Under the pieces are notes generated by a model. The model searched no databases and was not told the origin of the DNA. It saw only the letters and a program-made list of their open reading frames with translations. DNA of 64,000 nucleotides. Source: Cyclobacteriaceae bacterium. GTDB lineage: Bacteria > Bacteroidota > Bacteroidia > Cytophagales > Cyclobacteriaceae. The DNA lies in assembly GCA_026129485.1 (NCBI GenBank), contig JAHCHY010000020.1, positions 1-64,000 on the forward strand. The letters are read 5' to 3'. Positions 9,156 to 17,509 of the stretch are shown here, one piece after another (positions within the stretch are counted from its first letter, which is position 1; each line of letters opens with the position of its first letter). Made by a program: the position numbers and the translations under genes.

Positions 9156-10102
9156 ATCTTCTTAAATATCAAATACATCTCACTTCCTGATTTTTGTTTA
9201 AAAAATAAAAATTCAAGTTTCATTAATAACTTAACAGTTTGGTCAACTATAAAAGAGAACGGGTATGCAATTAGACACAGGAAAAAAATAACCTTATTTC
9301 TCAACCGCTTTCTAAAACGATTGTAATAGTACCTCAACTTAATGACCGGGACACGAAGGGTATAAATAAAAACAAAGATAATTCTAAGAAATATTAAAGG
9401 ATATATATACTTTTTTTTCCGTAAACCTTTAATACTTGTTAAGATAAGTATCAATTTTAAATTCGATGCCGTTATCCATTCCAAGGAGCCAAAAAAGATA
9501 TTACTGAAATACTGTCTTTGGACGTGCATGTTAAATGATCTAAATTCCTGAATTAGCTCCAAAGAAGTCAGCCTTCTTTCATGGGACGGGTGTTCAAAGA
9601 ACATTCTATTTCCTCTATTTTGGTCGAACCCATCATTTCTCCACTGACAAATTAAATTCTCAATGCAGCCCGTGTCACCGCTAGGAAGAATATGCAACAT
9701 AACACCACCTAGGTTACAGATTGATGATAATTGTCTCACAGAATATTTTAAATCCTCTACGTGTTCTAAGACATGATGAGAAAAAATGAAATCATAAGAT
9801 TTCCCTACAAGACTCTCCTCAGTCAAGGGAAAAAAGTGACCATTACCCCCATTAAATGAAGCCATCTTAATTGCTTCTGTACTGACATCGGTCCCAGCAA
9901 TAGTCCATCCTAACAATTGATCCCTTAACACACTTGTAAACTCACCCTTTCCACAACCAAAATCCAGTGCTGTACCCATTGTGCCTATACCTAATTCTTT
10001 AATTAAGTTTCTAACCCTTGTTTTCTTCCAAACCGGCCAAGATTCCATGTATCCCGCCAGATACTTCCTATTATATGCAGATTCTTGATCTTCCAAAGCC
10101 AT
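9152..10102 (-). CDS. Class I SAM-dependent methyltransferase with C-terminal membrane segments
   Basis: 316 residues. The SAM motif DFGCGKGEF is at 47-55, TDVS at 71-74, and HHVLEHVED at 109-117 is the post-II motif of Methyltransf_11/23 enzymes. After about residue 225 the protein becomes strongly hydrophobic and basic, with two probable membrane helices. This is unusual for a soluble methyltransferase and suggests it works at the inner membrane on a lipid-linked glycan. It is coupled by overlap to the downstream methyltransferase and lies 16 nt after another one upstream. Confidence 0.85.
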   Translation of the reverse strand: MALEDQESAYNRKYLAGYMESWPVWKKTRVRNLIKELGIGTMGTALDFGCGKGEFTSVLRDQLLGWTIAGTDVSTEAIKMASFNGGNGHFFPLTEESLVGKSYDFIFSHHVLEHVEDLKYSVRQLSSICNLGGVMLHILPSGDTGCIENLICQWRNDGFDQNRGNRMFFEHPSHERRLTSLELIQEFRSFNMHVQRQYFSNIFFGSLEWITASNLKLILILTSIKGLRKKKYIYPLIFLRIIFVFIYTLRVPVIKLRYYYNRFRKRLRNKVIFFLCLIAYPFSFIVDQTVKLLMKLEFLFFKQKSGSEMYLIFKKI

Positions 10103-10118
10103 ACTATCTCAACTCTGT

Positions 10119-10883
10119 TTACTTACGAACACAATACCGGTAAGAAATCCAATTATTCCCTGTACTATGGTCTGGTTGGATGTCTATTATACTAAAACCA
10201 ATTTCTTTAAGGTATCGGATTAACTCAGAACGTTTCATAGCATTCATTTCCATTACTAAATTTTCGTTATCACCATAATTCACACTGTATGTAGTATATC
10301 TTTTCTTGCTAAGCCAACTGGCTTTAATCATAAGCTTAATGCGCTCAAAAATATTCTTATTTACAATTCGATTTTTTTTATGGCTTGGTACCTGAAAAAC
10401 AAGCACCCCTGAATGAGTTAATAATCGATAGAACTCCTTTATGTATTTTTTCGCATATACCGGGTCCATGTGTTGAAGTACAATATTTGAATAGATAAAG
10501 TCATATGTACTATCCAAAAACAACTGAAGGTTATCCTTATCATTCACATGGTAAGAGCAAATTGACTGGTGTTTATTATACTCATTAGCTTGACGAATCA
10601 TAGATGGAGCAATATCAACCCCATCAACCTTAGCAAAATAACTTGACAGCGCTTGGGTTAATCGTCCAATACCGCAACCAAAGTCCAATGCTCTATTAGT
10701 ATTAATCTTGATGTTCAAAGAATTGATATATTGCCAAACACCTTCAATCTCCTTTCTACCTGTTTTAAAAAAATCTTCAGGATTCCATTTATTACCTATT
10801 TTGTCTGGGTGAGTCAAAATACTCCATAATGGATCCTTTTTTCCAAATTCATCCCAGTTCTGCTTCAGTTCATCTATATGCAT
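10119..10883 (-). CDS. Class I SAM-dependent methyltransferase
   Basis: 254 residues from the ATG at 10883. The frame can be extended to a TTG at 10904, but that overlaps the wzt-like stop and is less attractive. LDFGCGIGRLTQAL is the SAM loop (66-79 in this numbering), VDGVDIAPSM the acidic loop, and YSNIVLQHM the post-II region, typical of Methyltransf_11/25. It directly follows the ABC exporter ATPase gene. In O8/O9a-type systems a methyltransferase or kinase caps the chain end and the cap is read by the Wzt C-terminal domain. A similar job here is an inference from gene order. Confidence 0.84.
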   Translation of the reverse strand: MHIDELKQNWDEFGKKDPLWSILTHPDKIGNKWNPEDFFKTGRKEIEGVWQYINSLNIKINTNRALDFGCGIGRLTQALSSYFAKVDGVDIAPSMIRQANEYNKHQSICSYHVNDKDNLQLFLDSTYDFIYSNIVLQHMDPVYAKKYIKEFYRLLTHSGVLVFQVPSHKKNRIVNKNIFERIKLMIKASWLSKKRYTTYSVNYGDNENLVMEMNAMKRSELIRYLKEIGFSIIDIQPDHSTGNNWISYRYCVRK

Positions 10884-10894
10884 AATCTCTATTG

Positions 10895-12172
10895 TTAACT
10901 CCAATCACCTTTAACTAAAAAGGACGGGTTCGCTCTAGTGAATTGCTTGCTTTTAGTTCCTGTTCCAAAAAAGTCACCCTCAACAACTTCCAAATATCCA
11001 ACACCTGCCTGCGGAAAATCCAGTACTTCTCCCCGGAGCATCAACTGTGCCTTCACTAAAAATTTTCCTTCTGGCAAAGGAAAAGTAGGAATGACACAAG
11101 ATATCTCATGTTCACCTTCCTTCACCTGAAACAGCTTACCTGTATAAGAACTGTATAATATAAAAAGCAATTGATCATCTTCCTCGCGATGTACGGAAAA
11201 ACCAATATCTAAGTTCAGAAGCTCTTTTCTGGCATTTATTTTAAAATTAAAATAAATCGTATCACCCGTTTTTACCAAGTCAATACGATTTCGTCTTTTA
11301 TCTTCCAACCAAAACGAAACCAGTTGGGCATAGCCTTTACCTGTTCGCTTGGTATGCATTGTTAAAAAGGCGTTGTTATTCTGCGGACGGAAAATCGAAA
11401 TATATTGATGTACAGTATCACTGACCGAACCAAAAAAAAGATTACTTCCATGGTCAAGCAAAAGCCCCACTGAGCACAAGTTCTCAACAGCTGCCATATT
11501 GTGGCTCACAAATAAAACCGTTCGTCCGCTATCAGCCACTTCATTCATTTTTCCGATGCATTTTCGCTGAAAACCAATATCTCCTACTGATAATACTTCG
11601 TCCACAATCAGTATCTCTGGCTCAAGATGCGCTGCTACAGCAAAGCCAAGCCGTACTTTCATACCGCTGGAATAGAATTTTACCGGGGTATCAATATGTT
11701 GGGCAACACCACTAAACTCTACAATTTCATCGAACTTCCTATCGATTTCACGTTTGGTCATCCCCAGAATTGTTCCATTCATATACACGTTTTCACGCCC
11801 GGTCAAGTCGGGATGAAAACCTGTACCCACTTCCAACAGGGAAGATACCCTTCCTTTCAACTCCACCTCGCCTGCTGTTGGCTCGGTGATCCGGCTTAAA
11901 ATTTTCAACAATGTGCTTTTGCCTGCACCATTGTGGCCAATGATACCTAAGACTTCGCCCTGCTTTACATCAAAGTTTATATCTCTCAATGCCCAAAAAA
12001 CCGTTTCGTCTTCCTTGTCAAAACTTGTGAGCCTTTTTAGTCGCCTGTAGTTTCTAAACGGGGCCTGAAGCGAATACCAAACCGACTGAACCAACGAATC
12101 TGCTGACGATTCCCTGGCGCCAAGCCTGAACCGCTTGCTCAAATCCCGTACCTGAATTACAACATCACTCAT
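10895..12172 (-). CDS. wzt: Polysaccharide ABC exporter ATP-binding protein with C-terminal carbohydrate-binding domain (Wzt-like)
   Basis: 425 residues. The NBD has Walker A GHNGAGKST (79-87), signature YSSGMKVRLGFA (167-178) and Walker B ILIVDEVL (187-194). About 155 further residues (270-425) form a beta-rich domain like the Wzt C-terminal module that recognises the finished, capped glycan. It pairs with the permease gene just upstream to export a completed chain across the inner membrane. Its start overlaps by 4 nt a tiny relic ORF of GDP-fucose synthase that separates it from the permease. Gene symbol is by family analogy. Confidence 0.9.
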   Translation of the reverse strand: MSDVVIQVRDLSKRFRLGARESSADSLVQSVWYSLQAPFRNYRRLKRLTSFDKEDETVFWALRDINFDVKQGEVLGIIGHNGAGKSTLLKILSRITEPTAGEVELKGRVSSLLEVGTGFHPDLTGRENVYMNGTILGMTKREIDRKFDEIVEFSGVAQHIDTPVKFYSSGMKVRLGFAVAAHLEPEILIVDEVLSVGDIGFQRKCIGKMNEVADSGRTVLFVSHNMAAVENLCSVGLLLDHGSNLFFGSVSDTVHQYISIFRPQNNNAFLTMHTKRTGKGYAQLVSFWLEDKRRNRIDLVKTGDTIYFNFKINARKELLNLDIGFSVHREEDDQLLFILYSSYTGKLFQVKEGEHEISCVIPTFPLPEGKFLVKAQLMLRGEVLDFPQAGVGYLEVVEGDFFGTGTKSKQFTRANPSFLVKGDWS

Positions 12173-12249
12173 TCTTCCAGTTTCCGAAGGATGGCCGAAC
12201 CTACCATACTCTTGTGACCGGCAATAAAAACCTTGCTTTCCTTGTCCAT
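12169..12249 (-). pseudogene. Relic 5' fragment of GDP-L-fucose synthase (fcl/wcaG-like)
   Basis: A 26-codon ORF runs from ATG at 12249 to TGA at 12169-12171. Its peptide contains KVFIAGHKSMVGSAILRKL, which closely matches the NAD(P)-binding N-terminus of GDP-L-fucose synthase (pattern VAGHRGMVGSAI). Nothing after this point matches, so only the first few percent of the gene survives. The stop overlaps the wzt-like ATG (ATGA), so the fragment may now act as a short coupling ORF for wzt. It suggests that a fucose-synthesis gene once lay between the permease and ATPase genes and was removed by recombination. Confidence 0.68.
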
Positions 12250-12264
12250 GTTCACATTAAGCTA

Positions 12265-13089
12265 TTATGCCACATCGGCAAAATTCTTTTCCATTTTTCT
12301 AAAATAGAGCGCGCCACTTACAAAAATTAAAATGCCCACCAAGGTACCGCTCACCACAAAATTCCAGGGCATCGGTTGATGGTGCAAAAAGACAGACCGA
12401 AACCCCTCAATTACGCCCACCATTGGATTAAGTGCATACCAAAATTGATATTGTACAGGAACATTGGAAGCAGGGTACACCACGGGAGCCAGGTACATCA
12501 AAAGCTGAACAACAAAGTTGAGCGCATGTTTTACATCACGGTACTGTACGGCCATGGCTGCTAACAACATGCCCAGCCCTAATGAAGTAATCAGAAGGAT
12601 TGCTATAAGCAGCGGTAAAACCAGAATCATCCATGAAAAACCGAACCCATAAATGACCAGCAAAATCAACAGCAAGCCAAAAGCAATTACAAAATCAAGA
12701 AGCTTGGATAATGCTGCAGACAGCGGCAACACCATACGCGGGAAATAAACCTTGGTTATCAAATTTGCATTTGAAACCAAGCTATTGGCCGATTCAGTAA
12801 GCGTATTGGAAAAATATGTCCACGGCACCATGGCTGTAAGGCTGAAAATAAAATACGGAACACCGTCTGAGCTAATCTTAGCCAACGATCCGAAAACAAC
12901 AGTAAAAATAAGGGTTGAAACTAATGGCTGAATGATGGCCCACCCAATGCCCAGAACAGATTGAGCATATTTCGCTTTGATTCCACGGACCACTAAAAAA
13001 TAAAGCAAATCCCTGTACCGGGCAATCTCCCTGAAATTTATGAACTTCCACCCGGAAGAAGATCTTATAATTGTAGTTTGATTACTCAC
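12265..13089 (-). CDS. wzm: Polysaccharide ABC exporter permease (Wzm-like)
   Basis: 274 residues of the ABC-2 permease family. A short cytoplasmic N-terminus is followed by about six membrane helices (roughly 33-50, 63-90, 110-135, 145-175, 180-200, 235-260). The KAKYAQSVLGIGWAIIQP segment near residue 40 is characteristic of O-antigen and teichoic-acid exporters. It forms the membrane channel partner of the ATPase encoded downstream. It lies 11 nt after the BY-kinase gene. Length and topology are normal for Wzm. Confidence 0.9.
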   Translation of the reverse strand: MSNQTTIIRSSSGWKFINFREIARYRDLLYFLVVRGIKAKYAQSVLGIGWAIIQPLVSTLIFTVVFGSLAKISSDGVPYFIFSLTAMVPWTYFSNTLTESANSLVSNANLITKVYFPRMVLPLSAALSKLLDFVIAFGLLLILLVIYGFGFSWMILVLPLLIAILLITSLGLGMLLAAMAVQYRDVKHALNFVVQLLMYLAPVVYPASNVPVQYQFWYALNPMVGVIEGFRSVFLHHQPMPWNFVVSGTLVGILIFVSGALYFRKMEKNFADVA

Positions 13090-13100
13090 TAACCCTGTAC

Positions 13101-15479
13101 TCAGCCTTTTTGATCATCGTCATAGTAAGAGATACCCTTACTTCCATAGCCATAAGAATAGCCGTATTGATATGCATACCCTTGGCCATATCCATACCCC
13201 AACCCCGATTTGTAGATATCGTTCAACAGTATGCTCATATTCTTAAGCTTGCCAGACCGATAATATTCATCAATACTTCTAATAAATTCTTTGGGAGAAT
13301 AATTCTGGCGCAATACAAAAACGGTGTGATCTACAAATTTTGAAATAACAAAAGCATCCGTTACCAGCGCCAACGGAGGGGTATCAATAATAACAAAATC
13401 GAATTGCTCAAGTGATTTTTTTATAAATAACTCAAATCGGTCGGTCAACAATAATTCCGATGGGTTAGGCGGTACGGGTCCCCCGCTAACAAGGTATAGG
13501 TTCTCAATCTCAGTATCCTGTATAACATCATCAAATTCAGAAATACCCGATAGAAAAGTGCTCAGGCCAACGTTGTTGTCACGATTAAAGTCCTCAAAAA
13601 TTTTGGGTCTTCGCATGTCAGCGCCTACAATCAGCGTTTTCTTTCCTGAAAGAGAAAAAACAGTTGCCAGGTTAATTGTAGTAAAGGTTTTGCCTTCGCC
13701 ACTGATGGAACTGCCCACCATAAATACCTGTTTCGTCTTGTTTCCGGTAAAATAGTTAAGGTTAGAACGAAGCGCACGGAAGGATTCAGCAACGCCTGAT
13801 TTCGGCCGCATCTTAACGGTAAGGTTATTGCCCGATACATTGTGCCCCACTCCGCCAACAAATGGAATAGCAGATGCTTTTTCAATATCCTCCTTCGACT
13901 GAACTTTATTATTAATCACTTCAAACAAGACAAAGATGCCAACAGGAATAACCAGACCCAGAAGAGCGGCTATAGAGTAGTTTCGTACAGGTTTGGGAGA
14001 AATCTGGCTGCCCTGCATAGGCGGATTAATGGAAATGACATCGCTTGTATTGGCTGCTTTTGAAATAGAAGCTTCAGATAGCTTCTGCATTAGAAAAACA
14101 TAAAGGTTTTCCAGCAGGGAATAATTCCGTTGAATTGAGATCAATTGCCTCTCCGATGCGGGAAGCAGTGCTGATTGTTTCTCAATTTCTCTGATCTGCT
14201 TATCCAAAAAATCCATCTTTATTTTATCGGTGGCTTTCAGTGCGTTTATTGACTCAACAACATTTTCCTTTATTTCATTCAAGCGCTCAATTTTACTGGA
14301 AATCAAGGGGTTCTTGCTCCGCTCCGAACTAAGGTATAGCTTAATTTCTAATTGAATCTCTACCATTTTGGTAAGCAGTGAATTGATTACCGGGTCAGTT
14401 AATCCCACAGATGAAGGGAGAATAATGAGGTCGAGGTTATTACTCCCTTTCTTCAGGTATTCCTCCAGGTACTGAAAATAGTTTCGCCTTATCAATAGCT
14501 CTGATCGCTGCACTTCGAATATTTCGGCTTTCTCAAGCAATCGTTGTGCATCGATACTCATGTCTTTAACGCGTCCGCTATTACCAAAACGCTCTAACTG
14601 GTATTCAACAATACGCAGCGAATCTTTAATGCCGGTTAGTTGGCTGCTAATAAATTCGATAGTACGAACAGCCGCTTCATTTTTCTTTTTCAAATCCCTT
14701 TCCTGATAGGCTCTAATCAGTCCGTTCAAAAAGTCTATATCTTTTTCAGGGTTTGTACCTGTTAAGCCCAAGTTAATAACCCCTGAGCCTAATTCAGCCC
14801 AAGATACTTTAAGTCGACCTACATATCCAGCAGCCACGGATCGGGGGTTTTGAATAACCAATAAAAAAGGCACACCCATGTAAGGTCTAAGGTTTCTCCC
14901 TTCCAGTTTTTTTATACACAAATCAAATTCTTCAAATTGGATAGAATCGTTAAACACAAAAACAGAAGCTGAAGCAGATGCCTTACCTGAGAACCTTGCC
15001 AGAGTATAGTGCGATTCGTCTTTTATAGTGAATATAAATTGACCTGTTTTTATTTCTTCAGGGTTACACCATTCAGCCCTTACAGGGATATAACTGTACG
15101 CTTCGGTGGTCATAAAATAACCTTCCCTGTAAAATGACACATTAAAATTGAGGGTACGGACTACATCTTCAATAAGCGGGTAGGAACGAATAATATAAGG
15201 CTCGTTCAAATAGTTCCGGTATGGGTCAATCAATGCATTCTTATAAAGCAGTTCAGCACCTCCTGTTTCCTGTGTTTCCCGAATCATGATAGATGCTGAT
15301 ACAGGGTAAACCCGTTCGCTATAGCGAGTCTGGTAAAACGCAGTTATCAATGCTACAGCGAAGGAGAACACTACCACGTACCAAAATCGTATAGCACGGG
15401 CAAGTACACGTTTAAAATCAATAATAAACCCTGAGGGCTGCTGTTGAGCTTCGGGTTCAAATAAAGGGGAGGTGTTCAC
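13101..15479 (-). CDS. Polysaccharide co-polymerase / BY-type tyrosine autokinase (Wzc-like)
   Basis: 792 residues. A Wzz domain spans about 15-130 with a first membrane helix near 32-50. A long periplasmic coiled-coil region runs from 260 to 480, and a second membrane helix lies near 508-528. The kinase domain follows: Walker A SGEGKT (about 592-597), Walker A' ADMRRP (about 619-624) and Walker B VIIDTPP (about 692-698). The last 30 residues hold more than ten tyrosines in a G-Y-rich tail, the autophosphorylation cluster. It controls chain length and couples polymerisation to export with the lipoprotein encoded 5 nt downstream. Length is typical for Bacteroidota. Confidence 0.93.
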   Translation of the reverse strand: MNTSPLFEPEAQQQPSGFIIDFKRVLARAIRFWYVVVFSFAVALITAFYQTRYSERVYPVSASIMIRETQETGGAELLYKNALIDPYRNYLNEPYIIRSYPLIEDVVRTLNFNVSFYREGYFMTTEAYSYIPVRAEWCNPEEIKTGQFIFTIKDESHYTLARFSGKASASASVFVFNDSIQFEEFDLCIKKLEGRNLRPYMGVPFLLVIQNPRSVAAGYVGRLKVSWAELGSGVINLGLTGTNPEKDIDFLNGLIRAYQERDLKKKNEAAVRTIEFISSQLTGIKDSLRIVEYQLERFGNSGRVKDMSIDAQRLLEKAEIFEVQRSELLIRRNYFQYLEEYLKKGSNNLDLIILPSSVGLTDPVINSLLTKMVEIQLEIKLYLSSERSKNPLISSKIERLNEIKENVVESINALKATDKIKMDFLDKQIREIEKQSALLPASERQLISIQRNYSLLENLYVFLMQKLSEASISKAANTSDVISINPPMQGSQISPKPVRNYSIAALLGLVIPVGIFVLFEVINNKVQSKEDIEKASAIPFVGGVGHNVSGNNLTVKMRPKSGVAESFRALRSNLNYFTGNKTKQVFMVGSSISGEGKTFTTINLATVFSLSGKKTLIVGADMRRPKIFEDFNRDNNVGLSTFLSGISEFDDVIQDTEIENLYLVSGGPVPPNPSELLLTDRFELFIKKSLEQFDFVIIDTPPLALVTDAFVISKFVDHTVFVLRQNYSPKEFIRSIDEYYRSGKLKNMSILLNDIYKSGLGYGYGQGYAYQYGYSYGYGSKGISYYDDDQKG

Positions 15480-15484
15480 AATGG

Positions 15485-16276
15485 TTACTTCGAAAGATTG
15501 GCAATCAACAATATCAAAGACAACGTAGAAACAAGTAACGCTAAGTTTTGGCCAAAGTATCTTCTATACGGTCGCTGCTTCAAAGCAGAAACAATTAATA
15601 CATCATTTTGATGTATATAGAAATATGGCGAACTAATAAATTCTTCCTTCAACAAGTCAATATACTGTATAGTAAGTTCTTCCCCATTCTGCCTGATCAG
15701 TTTAATGTTGGCTTTGTCTGCAAGATCAGTCAACCCGCCAGCCCAGCCGATAGCTTCAAGTAAGGTTACCTGATTATTGTTCAGTACTATAGTACCTTCC
15801 TTATTAACTTCACCTAATACTGTAAACCGAAAATTAAGCAGTCTTACTTTTACAACAGGGGATTCAAGGTATTTTTCAGCAATCTTTTGCAAACTGTCCT
15901 GAATTTCGAAAACAGTTAAGCCCGCTACCTTAACCTTGCCAATAAAAGGAAAAGGGATTTCACCTTTCCTGTCCACTAATTCGCCAATTAAAAGTGCATT
16001 ACCAAGTGCCATATTCTGATTTCCCTGATTAGCTTGGTTTGTATTCAGAAAATCAAAATCAACAGGCGTCAGGCTTTCAAAGCGAACGGAAATAATATCT
16101 TCTGGCTGAATTCGATATGCGTGCTGCATCTGCGAGTACATACGAACAGTAGAGTCTTTTGGCAACTCTTTGATATTTACATCATCCTTTTGTAGGTACA
16201 CAAATTTTTTATTAGTAACACATGCGCTACCAATAAGTGCGAGCATTAAAAAGAGAAAAGTGTCTTTTAAATTCAT
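15485..16276 (-). CDS. Polysaccharide export outer-membrane lipoprotein (Wza-like)
   Basis: I chose the ATG at 16276 (263 residues) over an upstream ATG at 16336 because it gives a proper signal peptide ending in a lipobox-like S-A-C (Cys19). The Poly_export domain follows (about 55-140, with RIQPEDIISVRFES), then an SLBB-type beta-grasp domain (about 145-215, TVLGEVNKEGTIVLNN). A C-terminal hydrophobic helix ends the protein. It forms the outer-membrane end of the export conduit with the BY-kinase. It is in the same transcript as the regulator upstream, after a 126 nt leader that may be regulated. Confidence 0.88.
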   Translation of the reverse strand: MNLKDTFLFLMLALIGSACVTNKKFVYLQKDDVNIKELPKDSTVRMYSQMQHAYRIQPEDIISVRFESLTPVDFDFLNTNQANQGNQNMALGNALLIGELVDRKGEIPFPFIGKVKVAGLTVFEIQDSLQKIAEKYLESPVVKVRLLNFRFTVLGEVNKEGTIVLNNNQVTLLEAIGWAGGLTDLADKANIKLIRQNGEELTIQYIDLLKEEFISSPYFYIHQNDVLIVSALKQRPYRRYFGQNLALLVSTLSLILLIANLSK

Positions 16277-16383
16277 CAAAGTCGCTAAGTCATTTTTCAA
16301 ACCTACTAAAAAACATCCGTACACCCAATTTCCCACAGCTCCGCCTCCTCAGTCCCAGTGAGCTAAAAAAATAATACTTTTAT

Positions 16384-16404
16384 AACAAGTCCTTACTGCT
16401 TGTT
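16384..16404 (-). terminator. Weak hairpin just after the winged-helix gene
   Basis: Arms AACAAG and CTTGTT (6 bp, 9 nt loop) start at the stop codon of the winged-helix gene. On the minus strand they are followed, about 12 nt later, by a run of seven T. It lies in the leader before the export genes, where an UpxY-type factor could suppress termination. The stem is short, so this is only a candidate. Confidence 0.3.
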
Positions 16405-16933
16405 AACTAATATCGCCCCACAACAAAAGAGGGCTTTGATACTGAACCATTTCCTTCTCAAAACCCGCTTCTTCCAACTGTATCACTTTTATATTTCGAT
16501 TAATCAAGTCTTTAGCCCGGTTAACCAACTTATTCAAATACTCCTTATCAATTTGCCCAACCAATAACAATTCGATCGTACCACTATCCTTTCCCTGCGC
16601 GTAATCACCTACTATATAAGCCGCCCTCAAATCACCAAGCTTTGATACAATATTGTCAATAATTTTATCCAGCCCCAGATACTTATGCACAAGGCTTCTG
16701 ACTTCATGATACAATGGATGCTCGGTATTAACGCGGTATTGAATAGTTCGCCCTGCTTCTGATGATACCAAGTAACCTGCTTTAGAGAGATTATTCAGTT
16801 CATGGCGAATCGAATTGGTGGACTCTCCAAACTCCTCTGCCAGCCCACGTAAATAAGCAGAGGATGCACTGTTGGTGAAGAACTTCAACAACATACGAAT
16901 GCGGGTCTTGGAAGTAATCAATGTGTCCAGCAC
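16403..16933 (-). CDS. Winged-helix regulator with degenerate nucleotidyltransferase-like domain
   Basis: 176 residues. Residues 1-75 form an ArsR-like winged helix (SAYLRGLAEEF, STNSIRHELNNLSKAGYLV, then a beta-wing GRTIQYRVN). Residues 85-176 resemble a minimal nucleotidyltransferase (MNT) fold, AAYIVGDYAQGKDSGTIELL, in which the usual GS-x9-D-x-D catalytic pattern is degraded, so a sensing role is more likely than catalysis. Such proteins are common beside UpxY genes at the head of Bacteroidota capsule loci. An 8-bp perfect inverted repeat lies just upstream and could be its operator. DNA binding is inferred from the fold only. Confidence 0.8.
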   Translation of the reverse strand: MLDTLITSKTRIRMLLKFFTNSASSAYLRGLAEEFGESTNSIRHELNNLSKAGYLVSSEAGRTIQYRVNTEHPLYHEVRSLVHKYLGLDKIIDNIVSKLGDLRAAYIVGDYAQGKDSGTIELLLVGQIDKEYLNKLVNRAKDLINRNIKVIQLEEAGFEKEMVQYQSPLLLWGDIS

Positions 16934-16958
16934 AGCCTAAAATTAGCTAAAAACAGCC

Positions 16959-16979
16959 ATGAGTAATATTTTTACTCAT
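16959..16979. promoter_or_regulatory. Perfect 8-bp inverted repeat between upxY and the winged-helix gene
   Basis: ATGAGTAA-5 nt-TTACTCAT. It overlaps the UpxY stop codon and ends 26 nt before the winged-helix ATG. It may be an operator for the downstream regulator or an intra-operon hairpin; a T5 run follows a few bases later on the minus strand. Confidence 0.5.
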
Positions 16980-17488
16980 AAAAATTCATTCAGGTTCCCC
17001 TTTTTTAACACGTCCGGATCAATGCGTACCAGCATTGTTTGTCCTATTGATTCTAATGCAACTGTAAACTTTTCACCATCAGCGGTTTTAAGTAATGTTC
17101 CGACCATACCCTTTAAAGGCCCATCTATCACCTCAACCAAATCTCCGGCTTCTAACTTCTGATAGGGCTGACTTTCCAGCAACAATCCTGATGATAAAAA
17201 ACGTTGAATAGTGTCCAGCTCTTTCGGATGAAGGACTGCAGGCTTGCTGTTGTGTCGGATGTTCCAGGCTATTCCTGGTGTTTGTACAATGAAAGGAATT
17301 TTATCTTCCGAATCGAAGACAAATATGTAAGAATTAAACAAAGGTGCTTCAACCTTCTTCTTGCGATCGCTCCATTGACGCATTACTTTTTGCAGCGGAA
17401 GAAAAACTTCGTAGCCCCGCCTGCTCAACAAGTCCCGCACCTTCTTCTCCTGCCGACTTTTGGTATAAAAGACAAACCAGTGTTTCAC
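16976..17488 (-). CDS. UpxY-family transcription antiterminator (NusG paralogue)
   Basis: 170 residues. The NGN domain starts HWFVFYTKSRQEKKVRDLL (3-21) and runs to about 100; a KOW motif lies at 113-135 (LEAGDLVEVIDGPLKGMVGT). UpxY proteins ride RNA polymerase and stop premature termination in capsule operons of Bacteroides. Its position near the head of an 18 kb operon fits this role. Here it is third, after kdsC and kdsA, rather than first. It lies 21 nt after the kdsA stop. Confidence 0.9.
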   Translation of the reverse strand: MKHWFVFYTKSRQEKKVRDLLSRRGYEVFLPLQKVMRQWSDRKKKVEAPLFNSYIFVFDSEDKIPFIVQTPGIAWNIRHNSKPAVLHPKELDTIQRFLSSGLLLESQPYQKLEAGDLVEVIDGPLKGMVGTLLKTADGEKFTVALESIGQTMLVRIDPDVLKKGNLNEFL

Positions 17489-17509
17489 AGGTCAAACTTT
17501 CTCAAAAAA

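Noticed and set aside
10884-10904. TTG start seven codons upstream in the methyltransferase after wzt
   Set aside because: It overlaps the wzt stop; the ATG at 10883 leaves an 11-nt gap and a complete domain.
13101-13200. Tandem repeat at the end of the BY-kinase gene
   Set aside because: The G-Y-rich codon repetition is explained by the conserved tyrosine cluster of BY-kinases, not by a separate DNA repeat.
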